DNA of 13,932 nucleotides from DRWZ01 sp964601505. Its GTDB lineage: Bacteria; Calescibacteriota; Calescibacteriia; Calescibacteriales; Calescibacteriaceae. Positions 1-7,176 of the stretch are shown here, in pieces. Under the pieces are notes generated by a model that had not been told where the DNA came from, ran no database searches, and saw only the letters and a list, made by a program, of their open reading frames with translations. The DNA is taken from assembly GCA_964601505.1 (NCBI GenBank), contig CAZRNR010000056.1:1-13932 (forward strand). The letters run 5' to 3'. A program made the position numbers and the translations under genes. Numbering within the stretch: the first letter of the stretch is position 1; the number at the start of each line of letters is the position of its first letter.

Positions 1-109
1 GCAATCATGGTCAAAATACTGATTTATGTATTTTACTTTTCATATCCTAACTCACCATCCTAAAGCATGAATGCAACAAAGCAGAAAAACTATAAATTCA
101 AGCAAAAGA

Positions 110-139
110 AAATTTTAAGCTCCAGAGCTCCTAAAATTT
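110..139. repeat. Inverted repeat in the leader of the TamB-like gene
   Basis: AAATTTTA (110-117) pairs with TAAAATTT (132-139). Inside it AGCT (118-121) pairs with AGCT (126-129) around a CCAG loop, with two bulged C bases at 130-131. The right arm ends 20 bases before the ATG at 160. No T-run follows on the plus strand, so it does not look like a terminator for an upstream plus-strand gene. The rest of 1-159 shows no gene and no convincing promoter; TATAAA at 91-96 has no matching -35. The hairpin could be a leader structure or a protein-binding palindrome. Confidence 0.35.
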
Positions 140-159
140 AAAATAATAAAAAGAAGATT

Positions 160-3100
160 ATGGGAAATACTCCAAAGTCAATAATTATAATCTGGCTCAT
201 TACAGCAATAGCAGTTCTACTATCTATTATCTCGCTGATAGGTATTATAATATCAAGGAGCGACAAAATAAAAAAGAAGGTTTTGCTTGATCTTCAGAAG
301 AAAGGTTTATACATACAAGATTTTTCTCTAAATATTTTTCCCGCATCCGATGAATTCAGCTTATATGTAAAAGGTTTAAAGCTAAATGAAATATCGTTTG
401 ATTCCTTAAACATATCCCTTGGTAAAATTTCCGCTAATGGATTGAATTTCAGATCCTTATCGTGTGGAAAATGCGATTTATCTCTTGGCATAAACTCATA
501 CCTGGACATAAATGACCTAAAATTGCAAATCACACCTAAAGGCAGTGGTAAAATAGATATCACCTCCATATGCAAAATAAAAGAATTAAACAAAAAAAAA
601 ATATCAAGAATTCTTTCTCTTCTATCTTTAAACCTTAAAATCCACAACTCCAGTATCAAAATTGATAATGCAGAAATCGTATTTAACCAATTATCATCAG
701 AAATATACATAGATTATGTAGAGCTATATTCAGAATACCGCGTTATGATAGGTAATAAAATTCCAGAAATCCCCGGTATAGTAGATCTTTGGCTTGATCT
801 TGAGTATCTTGATGGCACAGCTGACATAAAAATATACGAACCTTTCAACACATCAGGAAAAATTGATTTAATCTTCTGTAATGAGAAACAAATGATTGCA
901 AATTACAATTTATTATCCCAACCAGAAATAAAATCTATCCTTGAGGGAGAAAAATTTTCGGCAGAACCAAATCTTATAACTGTAGGAAGTTTATCCATAT
1001 CAAATGACGGAGAAATAGCAAACTTGTCAAATATCAAAGGATATGCCAAAGATATCATCGTATCAGATCAGAAAATCGGAAACCTTGATATAGATATATC
1101 AATTGATTACTCCAAAGATGAGATCAACTTTTCTGCAAAATTAAGATCCGATTACATAAACATACTTGCTTTTCAGGGAAAATACAATGCAAACAATAAA
1201 AATTTAAACCTAAAATTTTCCGGAGAATTTCACCTTGATAAAATTCCAGAATTAGATTTATCTGGAAAACTATACGCCAACGGATATTTAAATCTTCCAA
1301 AATTGAAATTAGAATCAGATATAAGGCTAAATTCATTCGCATATGACACCATAAGAGCTGAACTGAGTTATGGGAAAATTAAAATATCTCCCGAAACTAT
1401 AAAATTTGATTTAGACATAAAACACAGAAAATCAGATATACATTGGAATGGAGAGTTTGATCCAAAGAAACAAAACCTTGAATCCCAAACTAAATTTTTC
1501 CATTCTTCCCTGAGCGATCTTCTCAATATACTAAACATAGATCTCCCAATAGATGGAATTTCTGACGGAGAGATATCAGTTAATATTCTTAAAAACAAGC
1601 TTTCTATTCTTGGAAAAATCACATCTTACAGAAATTTTGTTTTCGGAGAAAAGATACATTGCGTATATGCAGATGTGTCAGGCGATGTAGATGTAAAGAA
1701 TGGGAATTTTTCCGTCCGTGTAAAAGGTATAGGATCTGAAAGAAACTGTGCAAATAGAATCATTGAACCTTATGATAACTCAATAATATACTTTGACACA
1801 AATGTGGATAGTAAAAAATTTTCTGTTTCAATATCTGGAATATATGATCTTTCTGAATTTGATATTCTAAAACTATCTATGCGTGGAAACGCTTCATTCA
1901 GTGGGAACTTATCCGGATACACGACTGGCAAATCAAAATTGAACGGAGAAATTGATTTAACATCCGAAAAAGTAGAAATCACAGATTATGCTGTAGCATC
2001 TTCTTGCGTCAATGGGAAAATATTGATTTCGGATGAATCAATCCAATTTCAAGGGAAAAGCTGCGAGGATTTTGATATTTATTCAATTTACTCTTTGAAA
2101 GATTCCAGTCTTTCATTTTCTGCATCAAAGGGTGAAACAGCATTCTCAATACAAAACAACAGTATAACAGGTAAGGGCAAATTAGAAGACATATCAACGA
2201 TAATTCCAAGACTTAAAGATAATATCGGGAGTTTTGAACTGAAATACAATCTTGTAAGAAAGGATGGAATAATTTATGTAATATCTCCGAGATTTGTCTT
2301 TGGAAATTTAAAGTTTGAAAATCTTGATTTCTTCGGAGATATCAAAGAGAATGCAATGATTTTTTCAGTTTCTGGAATTTATTCAGGAGAAAAATTCTCC
2401 GGTAAAGGTGAATACGATATATCATCTAGAAAGATTATATCAGATTTTGAGCTTAAAAGCTTTGCTGGGATACCCCTGATTGGTAAGCTAACAGTATCCG
2501 GGACAATAGATAAACCTTATATCTCCGGAAATTTCAAAGTAAAGGACATAGATATATCAAACGAAACTATCAAGGACATCGCAAACATTTCTGGTAGTCA
2601 AGCGCAAAATGAAGAAAACAAAGAATACGGGACACTCAACATAAAAGTAGAAATTCAGGATGTTGAATATAGAGCTTCATTTATTAACTTAAAGATAAAC
2701 GGGATACTATATATCATGGGAACAACAGAAAATCCAGCAGTATTTGGTATGTTAGATATAACAGATGGAAAATTCAGCTTAGCAGATACTGAATTCTCTG
2801 GAATAAAGGGAACAGCTTTTGTCAAAGGAGAAAATATATTCTTGAACATATCTGGTTCAACCGATATCTCAACTTTTGAAGGAGAAAAGTTCAGAATTCA
2901 GATAAGAATAGTTGGTGATATAAATTCTCCAAAGGTATATCTTTCTTCTATTCCATCTATACCCCATAACGATATAGTATGCATAATTGCAACATATAGG
3001 AAATGCGATTCACTTGATGAATTCAACAAGATAATGGCTTCGGTAATTTACAGGAATTTCTCACTGATATCGCGTAGGATACTGGGAGATATAGGAGAAT

Positions 3101-3339
3101 CAACCAATGTTCGCATAATAATCTCGCCAACAGACATTGGTTTTACGAGAAAGTTTGGATATCTTGACATACTAGTTATGCAGAGTATAATCAGCGACAT
3201 AAGAAAATTTTCTGTCTCGAGGGACATTGGAGAGAACTACCAACTTATACTTTCCTGGGATAATAAAAAATACGGATATTCGCTTCTTGGAGACATAGGT
3301 AATATAGGATTTGACCTGAAAAGACGCATAAAATTTTAG
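160..3339 (+). CDS. TamB-like translocation/assembly module protein (AsmA/DUF490 superfamily)
   Basis: The 1059-residue product has one N-terminal hydrophobic anchor (about residues 8-32) followed by about 1000 residues of short alternating beta strands with few charged clusters. That is the pattern of AsmA/TamB proteins, which form a long hydrophobic groove between inner and outer membranes. Residues 824-955 carry the typical TamB C-terminal pattern: repeated GxLxIxG-type strands (ILYIMGTTENPAVFGMLDIT), then a segment ending in SSIPSIPHNDIV, matching the family's SxPxLxxxDI. TamB works with a BamA-type partner in outer-membrane protein insertion or in phospholipid transport; no partner gene lies in this window. 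The length is somewhat below the E. coli protein (about 1260). The ATG at 160 is preceded only by a weak AAGAAG ribosome site. The gene converges on the nos operon and is probably unrelated to it. The family call is fairly sure; the exact paralogue (TamB, YhdP or other AsmA-like) is not. Confidence 0.8.
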   Translation: MGNTPKSIIIIWLITAIAVLLSIISLIGIIISRSDKIKKKVLLDLQKKGLYIQDFSLNIFPASDEFSLYVKGLKLNEISFDSLNISLGKISANGLNFRSLSCGKCDLSLGINSYLDINDLKLQITPKGSGKIDITSICKIKELNKKKISRILSLLSLNLKIHNSSIKIDNAEIVFNQLSSEIYIDYVELYSEYRVMIGNKIPEIPGIVDLWLDLEYLDGTADIKIYEPFNTSGKIDLIFCNEKQMIANYNLLSQPEIKSILEGEKFSAEPNLITVGSLSISNDGEIANLSNIKGYAKDIIVSDQKIGNLDIDISIDYSKDEINFSAKLRSDYINILAFQGKYNANNKNLNLKFSGEFHLDKIPELDLSGKLYANGYLNLPKLKLESDIRLNSFAYDTIRAELSYGKIKISPETIKFDLDIKHRKSDIHWNGEFDPKKQNLESQTKFFHSSLSDLLNILNIDLPIDGISDGEISVNILKNKLSILGKITSYRNFVFGEKIHCVYADVSGDVDVKNGNFSVRVKGIGSERNCANRIIEPYDNSIIYFDTNVDSKKFSVSISGIYDLSEFDILKLSMRGNASFSGNLSGYTTGKSKLNGEIDLTSEKVEITDYAVASSCVNGKILISDESIQFQGKSCEDFDIYSIYSLKDSSLSFSASKGETAFSIQNNSITGKGKLEDISTIIPRLKDNIGSFELKYNLVRKDGIIYVISPRFVFGNLKFENLDFFGDIKENAMIFSVSGIYSGEKFSGKGEYDISSRKIISDFELKSFAGIPLIGKLTVSGTIDKPYISGNFKVKDIDISNETIKDIANISGSQAQNEENKEYGTLNIKVEIQDVEYRASFINLKINGILYIMGTTENPAVFGMLDITDGKFSLADTEFSGIKGTAFVKGENIFLNISGSTDISTFEGEKFRIQIRIVGDINSPKVYLSSIPSIPHNDIVCIIATYRKCDSLDEFNKIMASVIYRNFSLISRRILGDIGESTNVRIIISPTDIGFTRKFGYLDILVMQSIISDIRKFSVSRDIGENYQLILSWDNKKYGYSLLGDIGNIGFDLKRRIKF

Positions 3340-3368
3340 CTTTTGAAATAAAGAAACATCTGAGAACA

Positions 3369-3384
3369 AAACACCTTAGTGTTT
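3369..3384. terminator. Short palindrome between convergent genes
   Basis: AAACAC-CTTA-GTGTTT is a perfect 6-bp stem with a 4-base loop, lying between the stop codon of the TamB-like gene and the nosY stop, which it overlaps. On the plus strand it is followed by pyrimidine-rich ATCTTCTTCTT rather than a clean T-run. It may be a weak bidirectional terminator. The evidence is the position and the symmetry only. Confidence 0.3.
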
Positions 3385-4231
3385 ATCTTCTTCTTATCTG
3401 AACTGAAACTTTTTGAACACAGAAGATTTTATACGCAACAGTTAAGATAGTTAATCCGTAAATAAAAATAATAATCGCGGATAAAGGAACAAGGGTTTTA
3501 CCAAGTTTTGAATATATATATATTCCGAAAGGTCCAAGAATATCAAGAGAATCTGAGAATATAGTAATGACAGACACTCTGAATGTCTCAGCTGGGTTGA
3601 GGAAGACTATAGGGAAAAACAGAGGAGATGGGATTTTTGAAAGAGAAATAAACCCCAAGGTTCCCAGCTCCCCACCTATTATTACTATAAACCAAATGAG
3701 AAAAGAAAGAGCAATTGACCCACTTCTTGTTTTTGAAACTGTTGAAATTAAAAATCCTATAGATATAAATGTAAAAGAGAGGAGAAGTATAAAAACTAGA
3801 GCCAAAAGAGCTTTGAGATCTATACCCTCAAATCCTGAAATAAGAAAAGAAATAAATAAGGAAAGAGAAACTGCTAATGCAGATGTCAAAAATACGGAGA
3901 AAAATTTGGAAAAATAAATATCTCTTTTATCTACGGGGAAAGATAACAAATACTCTAATGTTAAACTTTCTCTCGCTCCAGATATTGACATACTTGAAGG
4001 CCCAAGAGAAAATATAGGAACAAGAATGAAAGAAATATTCAGAAGTGATGCTATAAGCTTACTTATTCCCGAAAAATCGTATACCACACCAGTTTTTCCA
4101 GCAAAAGTTATAGCAACAGACACAAAAAGGAAAATAAAAAAATAGAACTGAATCCACTTAGACCTTATCAGTTCCTTCGTTTCCATCAGAAACATGGAGA
4201 AGAATTTCCCAGACTTTACATCCGAAATCAT
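3383..4231 (-). CDS. nosY: NosY-type ABC-2 permease
   Basis: This 282-residue membrane protein has about six hydrophobic segments (roughly residues 27-44, 56-76, 109-133, 140-163, 172-190 and 248-269), as in NosY. It partners the NosF ATPase to supply a still-debated sulphur or copper species for maturation of the NosZ copper sites. Supporting motifs are the cytoplasmic loop RESLTLEYLLSFPVDK (88-103), typical of NosY/ABC-2 permeases, and LNPAETFRV (211-219), close to the NosY LNPxxxFR signature. The start ATG at 4231 overlaps the nosL stop as ATGA. An AAGGAG lies only two bases before the ATG and a second one about 14 bases before it, so initiation may depend on coupling to nosL. It is the last gene of the nos operon; the usual order D-F-Y-L is here D-F-L-Y. 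Confidence 0.92.
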   Translation of the reverse strand: MISDVKSGKFFSMFLMETKELIRSKWIQFYFFIFLFVSVAITFAGKTGVVYDFSGISKLIASLLNISFILVPIFSLGPSSMSISGARESLTLEYLLSFPVDKRDIYFSKFFSVFLTSALAVSLSLFISFLISGFEGIDLKALLALVFILLLSFTFISIGFLISTVSKTRSGSIALSFLIWFIVIIGGELGTLGFISLSKIPSPLFFPIVFLNPAETFRVSVITIFSDSLDILGPFGIYIYSKLGKTLVPLSAIIIFIYGLTILTVAYKIFCVQKVSVQIRRR

Positions 4232-4683
4232 TGCTCCTTCTCAATCTCCTTCTGTATTTCTTTTACTAATTCTTCAAAATTTATACCAGATCTTTTATCC
4301 TTCTTGAAAGCAGCAAAACCATAATCCATAGGGGTAGTAAATCCCTTTATAAAAACCGCATCTTGAACCTTTATCCATTCTCCAGTTTCAAAATCAACAA
4401 CATAAATTACTGCAATGTCTTTCTTCTCTTTCAAATATGATTCAACCATACAACCTATATCATCAAATTTCCTAACTGTTCTGTTCTTAAGTATATATTG
4501 AGCGGAGAATTTTTTATCTGTTATATGCATCTTACAAAGATCGCACACATCCCCGGGGAGAATTTCAACTGGTTTGAAATCCCTTCTACATGACAGAAAT
4601 AAAACAGAAAATAAAAGTAAGGATAAAATGTTTATCTTACCTATCATAAATTTTACAGAATTATGAAAAATTTTCTTATTCAT
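4228..4683 (-). CDS. nosL: NosL copper-chaperone lipoprotein
   Basis: NosL is an outer- or inner-membrane-anchored periplasmic lipoprotein that binds Cu(I) and helps load NosZ. The protein starts MNKKIFHN and has a hydrophobic signal ending in LFLSC, an acceptable lipobox with the cysteine at residue 32. This is followed by the NosL metal motif DVCDLCKMHI (residues 46-55), by DDIGCM in the middle, and by TPMDYGFAAF near the end, all hallmarks of the family. I chose the ATG at 4683 because it overlaps the nosF stop as ATGA. An earlier in-frame ATG at 4701 would add six residues and overlap nosF by 22 bases, with no better ribosome site. Length (151 residues) is normal for the family. Confidence 0.93.
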   Translation of the reverse strand: MNKKIFHNSVKFMIGKINILSLLLFSVLFLSCRRDFKPVEILPGDVCDLCKMHITDKKFSAQYILKNRTVRKFDDIGCMVESYLKEKKDIAVIYVVDFETGEWIKVQDAVFIKGFTTPMDYGFAAFKKDKRSGINFEELVKEIQKEIEKEQ

Positions 4684-5411
4684 CTTTGTGATCCATCCCA
4701 TTTTTTCTTTAAGACAAAGCTAAAACTTTTTATAAATTCCTCCCTTGGTAAATCAGCCTCAATACTTCCTGATTGAAGATAAATTACTCTATCTGCAAAA
4801 TAAACATCCTCAATCCTATGAGTGGATATAATCTGTGTGCAATTAAGATTTTTAAGAATATCCGATAACCTGAGCTGGGACTGTATATCAAGATTTGAGA
4901 AAGGTTCGTCAAGGAAAAGAATTTTAGGATTATTCAACAACGCCAGAGAGAGGAATATCTTCTGTCTCATACCTCCTGAAAGATCGTTTATTTTCTTCTT
5001 TGCAACCGATGCAAATTTTAGATTAAAACTATTACAAATATTTTCAAAATCCTTTATATTTGATCTTTTCGCTATAACAGCAAATTTTACAAAATCTCCA
5101 ACATCATATGGCATCATAGGATGAACTTGTGGGACATATCCTATTTGGTGCTTGAATGATGTATTCTCATTTATGTTTTGCCCAAAAAGATTTATTTCTC
5201 CATCAAAGTTTTCAAATCCGAGCAAGCATCTTATAAGAGTTGTCTTACCTGAACCATTATGGCCAAAGAGAACGACTTTCTCCTTATCTCTCACAAAAAA
5301 GCTTATATCCCTCAAAACAATCTCGTCTTCAAATCTTTTGAATAAATTTCTGACTTCAACTACATAATAAATTGATGATGGAACCCGAACCTTTTCCTCC
5401 AACGTCATCAA
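4680..5411 (-). CDS. nosF: NosF ABC transporter ATPase
   Basis: This is a complete ABC ATPase of 243 residues. It shows Walker A GHNGSGKT (50-57), Q-loop Gln95, signature LSGGMRQ (144-150), Walker B ILFLDEP (164-170) and H-loop His198. With NosY it forms the cytoplasmic engine of the NosDFY complex that matures the copper sites of nitrous oxide reductase. The start is probably TTG at 5411, not the ATG at 5408. A perfect GGAGG (5422-5426) lies 10 bases before the TTG, the same spacing as at three other genes of this operon (9-10), but 13 bases before the ATG. The start overlaps the nosD stop (TTGA). There is a slightly long N-terminus of about 18 residues before the first beta strand. Confidence 0.94.
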   Translation of the reverse strand: MMTLEEKVRVPSSIYYVVEVRNLFKRFEDEIVLRDISFFVRDKEKVVLFGHNGSGKTTLIRCLLGFENFDGEINLFGQNINENTSFKHQIGYVPQVHPMMPYDVGDFVKFAVIAKRSNIKDFENICNSFNLKFASVAKKKINDLSGGMRQKIFLSLALLNNPKILFLDEPFSNLDIQSQLRLSDILKNLNCTQIISTHRIEDVYFADRVIYLQSGSIEADLPREEFIKSFSFVLKKKWDGSQR

Positions 5412-6709
5412 TTTCGTCTCACCTCCTTTTTATCCCATCCAAAAAATTCCGGTGATATTTTAGGCTTGCTATCTGAAAAAACAGCTTTAGGTTTCAGAAA
5501 AGGCAGAACATTACTGACATATTCAAGAAGCGTTCTGATTGGAGAGAAATACAAAAACCTTATTTCTGGATAATCAATAAGAACTTTCATAAAAAGTGTC
5601 TCATATCTAAATGGTATATCCCCAATTCCATCGCGATCAGAATCAAAACCTCTGTAATCATCATAATAATTCATATACCAGACATTCTTATCTTCAAGAA
5701 CTTGCTCAAACTCACAAAGTATAATATTTGCCCAGAATGTATTTTGTGTAATATAGTTTGGAAAAGAGGGAGGAAGTATTCTAAATACTACAGTGTTAAA
5801 AGCAAAAACATTGTTCTTTATAAGATTTCCATGTATCTTATTTCCTATTATTTGTTCTTCCATTATACTTTCCGGGGAAAAAATCTCCTCAGATATATAC
5901 TCCGGTGAGTTTGCAAGATATATCCCAACAGTATTATCAGCAATTAGATTATTTTTAAGAACAACAGCTGAAGCATCCTTAAATCCAACTCCTATTCCAG
6001 AAAGTTCCCTCGCCCCACCGAAAACATTACTCTCAACAAAAATCATTTTTGAAAACATTATAAAAGTTCCGACAACATTTCCCTTGAACTCGTTATAAGA
6101 AAGTTTGTTATCGTTGCTGTACATATAGTGAAGCCCATATCTACTATTCATAACTTTATTCCTGACAAAAGTTATATTTTCTGAATACCATATAACAGCA
6201 TCTCTCACACTTTCAAGTGTATTTTCTTCAATCAAGATATGCCTTGTATTCCAGAGCCTTATTCCATCTCCTCTTTGAGATATTTCAAGATTCTTTCCGC
6301 TTATCTTATTTCTTCTTATTAAACTTGAGCTAACATTTTTCAGATATATTCCAAAAAGAGAGTCTTCAATTATGTTTTCTTCTATGACAACACCTGATGT
6401 ACCGTAAATAAACACAGCAGAATCCTCATCCTCAAGAAAAGAACCAGTACCCCTTATTATGAAACCTTTAAAGACAACAGGCTTTGTGATTTTGATAATT
6501 GTCCCCTTCCCTTTCCCATCTATCACAGGTTGATTCAGACCAATTATTTTTATGCTTTTATTTATTTCAATTGAACCTTCAAATTTTCCACCATTGACCA
6601 ATATTGTATCCCCATCCTGACTTTCAAGAATTGCTTGCTTCAATCTTTCTGCTTTAATCTCATAGGTGTTTAACAGAACAGAAAACAAAATCAATATTTT
6701 TTCAACCAT
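5408..6709 (-). CDS. nosD: NosD periplasmic beta-helix maturation protein
   Basis: NosD is a periplasmic parallel beta-helix (CASH/carbohydrate-binding fold) that couples to NosF/NosY and delivers copper or sulphur to NosZ. The 433-residue product has an N-terminal hydrophobic signal (about 1-20) and repeated helix rungs of the type N-x-I-x-x-x-x-x-G-I-x-L. It also has the family blocks GDGIRLWNT (147-155), RDAVIWYSENI (169-179) and SRYGLHYMYSNDN (189-201), which identify it as NosD rather than a generic pectate-lyase-like protein. A DSDRDGIGD motif in the C-terminal third is also typical. Unlike its neighbours it has no recognisable Shine-Dalgarno sequence; the ATG follows AATAATC. TAAAAT lies about a dozen bases upstream, so a leaderless transcript is possible but unproven. 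Its 3' end overlaps the nosF start. Confidence 0.94.
   Translation of the reverse strand: MVEKILILFSVLLNTYEIKAERLKQAILESQDGDTILVNGGKFEGSIEINKSIKIIGLNQPVIDGKGKGTIIKITKPVVFKGFIIRGTGSFLEDEDSAVFIYGTSGVVIEENIIEDSLFGIYLKNVSSSLIRRNKISGKNLEISQRGDGIRLWNTRHILIEENTLESVRDAVIWYSENITFVRNKVMNSRYGLHYMYSNDNKLSYNEFKGNVVGTFIMFSKMIFVESNVFGGARELSGIGVGFKDASAVVLKNNLIADNTVGIYLANSPEYISEEIFSPESIMEEQIIGNKIHGNLIKNNVFAFNTVVFRILPPSFPNYITQNTFWANIILCEFEQVLEDKNVWYMNYYDDYRGFDSDRDGIGDIPFRYETLFMKVLIDYPEIRFLYFSPIRTLLEYVSNVLPFLKPKAVFSDSKPKISPEFFGWDKKEVRRN
5422..5426 (-). promoter_or_regulatory. Ribosome binding site that favours a TTG start for nosF
   Basis: The minus strand reads GGAGG here, ten bases before TTG (5411) and thirteen before ATG (5408). 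The other GGAGG sites in the operon sit at 9986-9990 (10 bases before the membrane-protein ATG), 9181-9185 (9 before nosZ) and 7170-7174 (10 before the small protein). The consistent spacing argues for TTG. Confidence 0.65.
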
Positions 6710-6750
6710 GATTATTCTATTTTACATCATTTAAAGAGGGATTAGGTACG

Positions 6751-6777
6751 AGGAGGAGGGAATATCACCCTCCCCCT
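6751..6777 (-). promoter_or_regulatory. Strong hairpin between the small nos gene and nosD
   Basis: AGGAGGAGGG (6751-6760) pairs with CCCTCCCCCT (6768-6777) with one A-C mismatch and a 7-base loop. This is a strikingly GC-rich 10-bp stem in an AT-rich region, starting ten bases after the small gene's stop. On the nos strand no U-run follows. On the plus strand ACCTACTTTTTTATTTT follows, so it resembles a Rho-independent terminator facing antisense transcription. It may also protect the 3' end of the upstream nosZ message and set different levels for nosZ and nosDFLY. Confidence 0.6.
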
Positions 6778-6787
6778 ACCTACTTTT

Positions 6788-7159
6788 TTATTTTATACCC
6801 GCAGCTCTTCCTGCGTTTATGGCAGCTGTTGCAGCTTTAACAAGGTATTGCCAACTCTCATTAGCTATGTTCTCACATTCTTTCCATTTTTTCTCAGAAC
6901 AAAGTTTCCTGGCCTGCTCAAGTTTGTTTTTAGCAATAGCAAGCCAATCTCCCGCTGATTTCCATTCCCCTCTCACAGCCTCATTCTGAACTGCTACACG
7001 CTCTATTCCATTCTGAACGAGCTCCTGAACTGTGCTTTGCGCTAAGTTCAAAGTATCTTCAGCTGTCTTGAGCCACTTTTTTGCCGTCTCCTCATCATTC
7101 GATGCAAAACCAATGAAAGGTATTAAGGAAAAAACAATTAATATGTTGATAAACCTCAT
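6788..7159 (-). CDS. Small helical exported protein of the nos cluster, unknown function
   Basis: I do not recognise a named family. The 123-residue product has a clean Sec signal peptide (residues 1-19, probable cleavage after GFA). The mature part of about 104 residues is almost entirely alpha-helical, rich in Ala, Glu, Lys and Trp (W29, W66, W72, W92, W103). The helices look like TPR or four-helix-bundle repeats (AKKWLKTAEDTLNLAQ, then DWLAIAKNKLEQARKL, then SWQYLVKAATAAINAGRAAG). Cys87 and Cys95 could form a disulphide. There is no CxxCH haem motif and no obvious copper motif. A perfect GGAGG sits 10 bases before the ATG. It lies 17 bases downstream of nosZ, so it is co-transcribed and probably made in comparable amounts. 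A periplasmic helper or scaffold for NosZ is an inference from position only. Confidence 0.8.
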   Translation of the reverse strand: MRFINILIVFSLIPFIGFASNDEETAKKWLKTAEDTLNLAQSTVQELVQNGIERVAVQNEAVRGEWKSAGDWLAIAKNKLEQARKLCSEKKWKECENIANESWQYLVKAATAAINAGRAAGIK

Positions 7160-7176
7160 GCCGATTTCACCTCCTT

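Noticed and set aside
294..710. 138-codon minus-strand frame opposite the TamB-like gene
   Set aside because: Lies inside a strongly supported plus-strand gene and shows no family features.
3567..3917. 116-codon plus-strand frame opposite nosY
   Set aside because: It is the complement of a clear membrane-protein gene, with charged low-complexity translation and no family resemblance.
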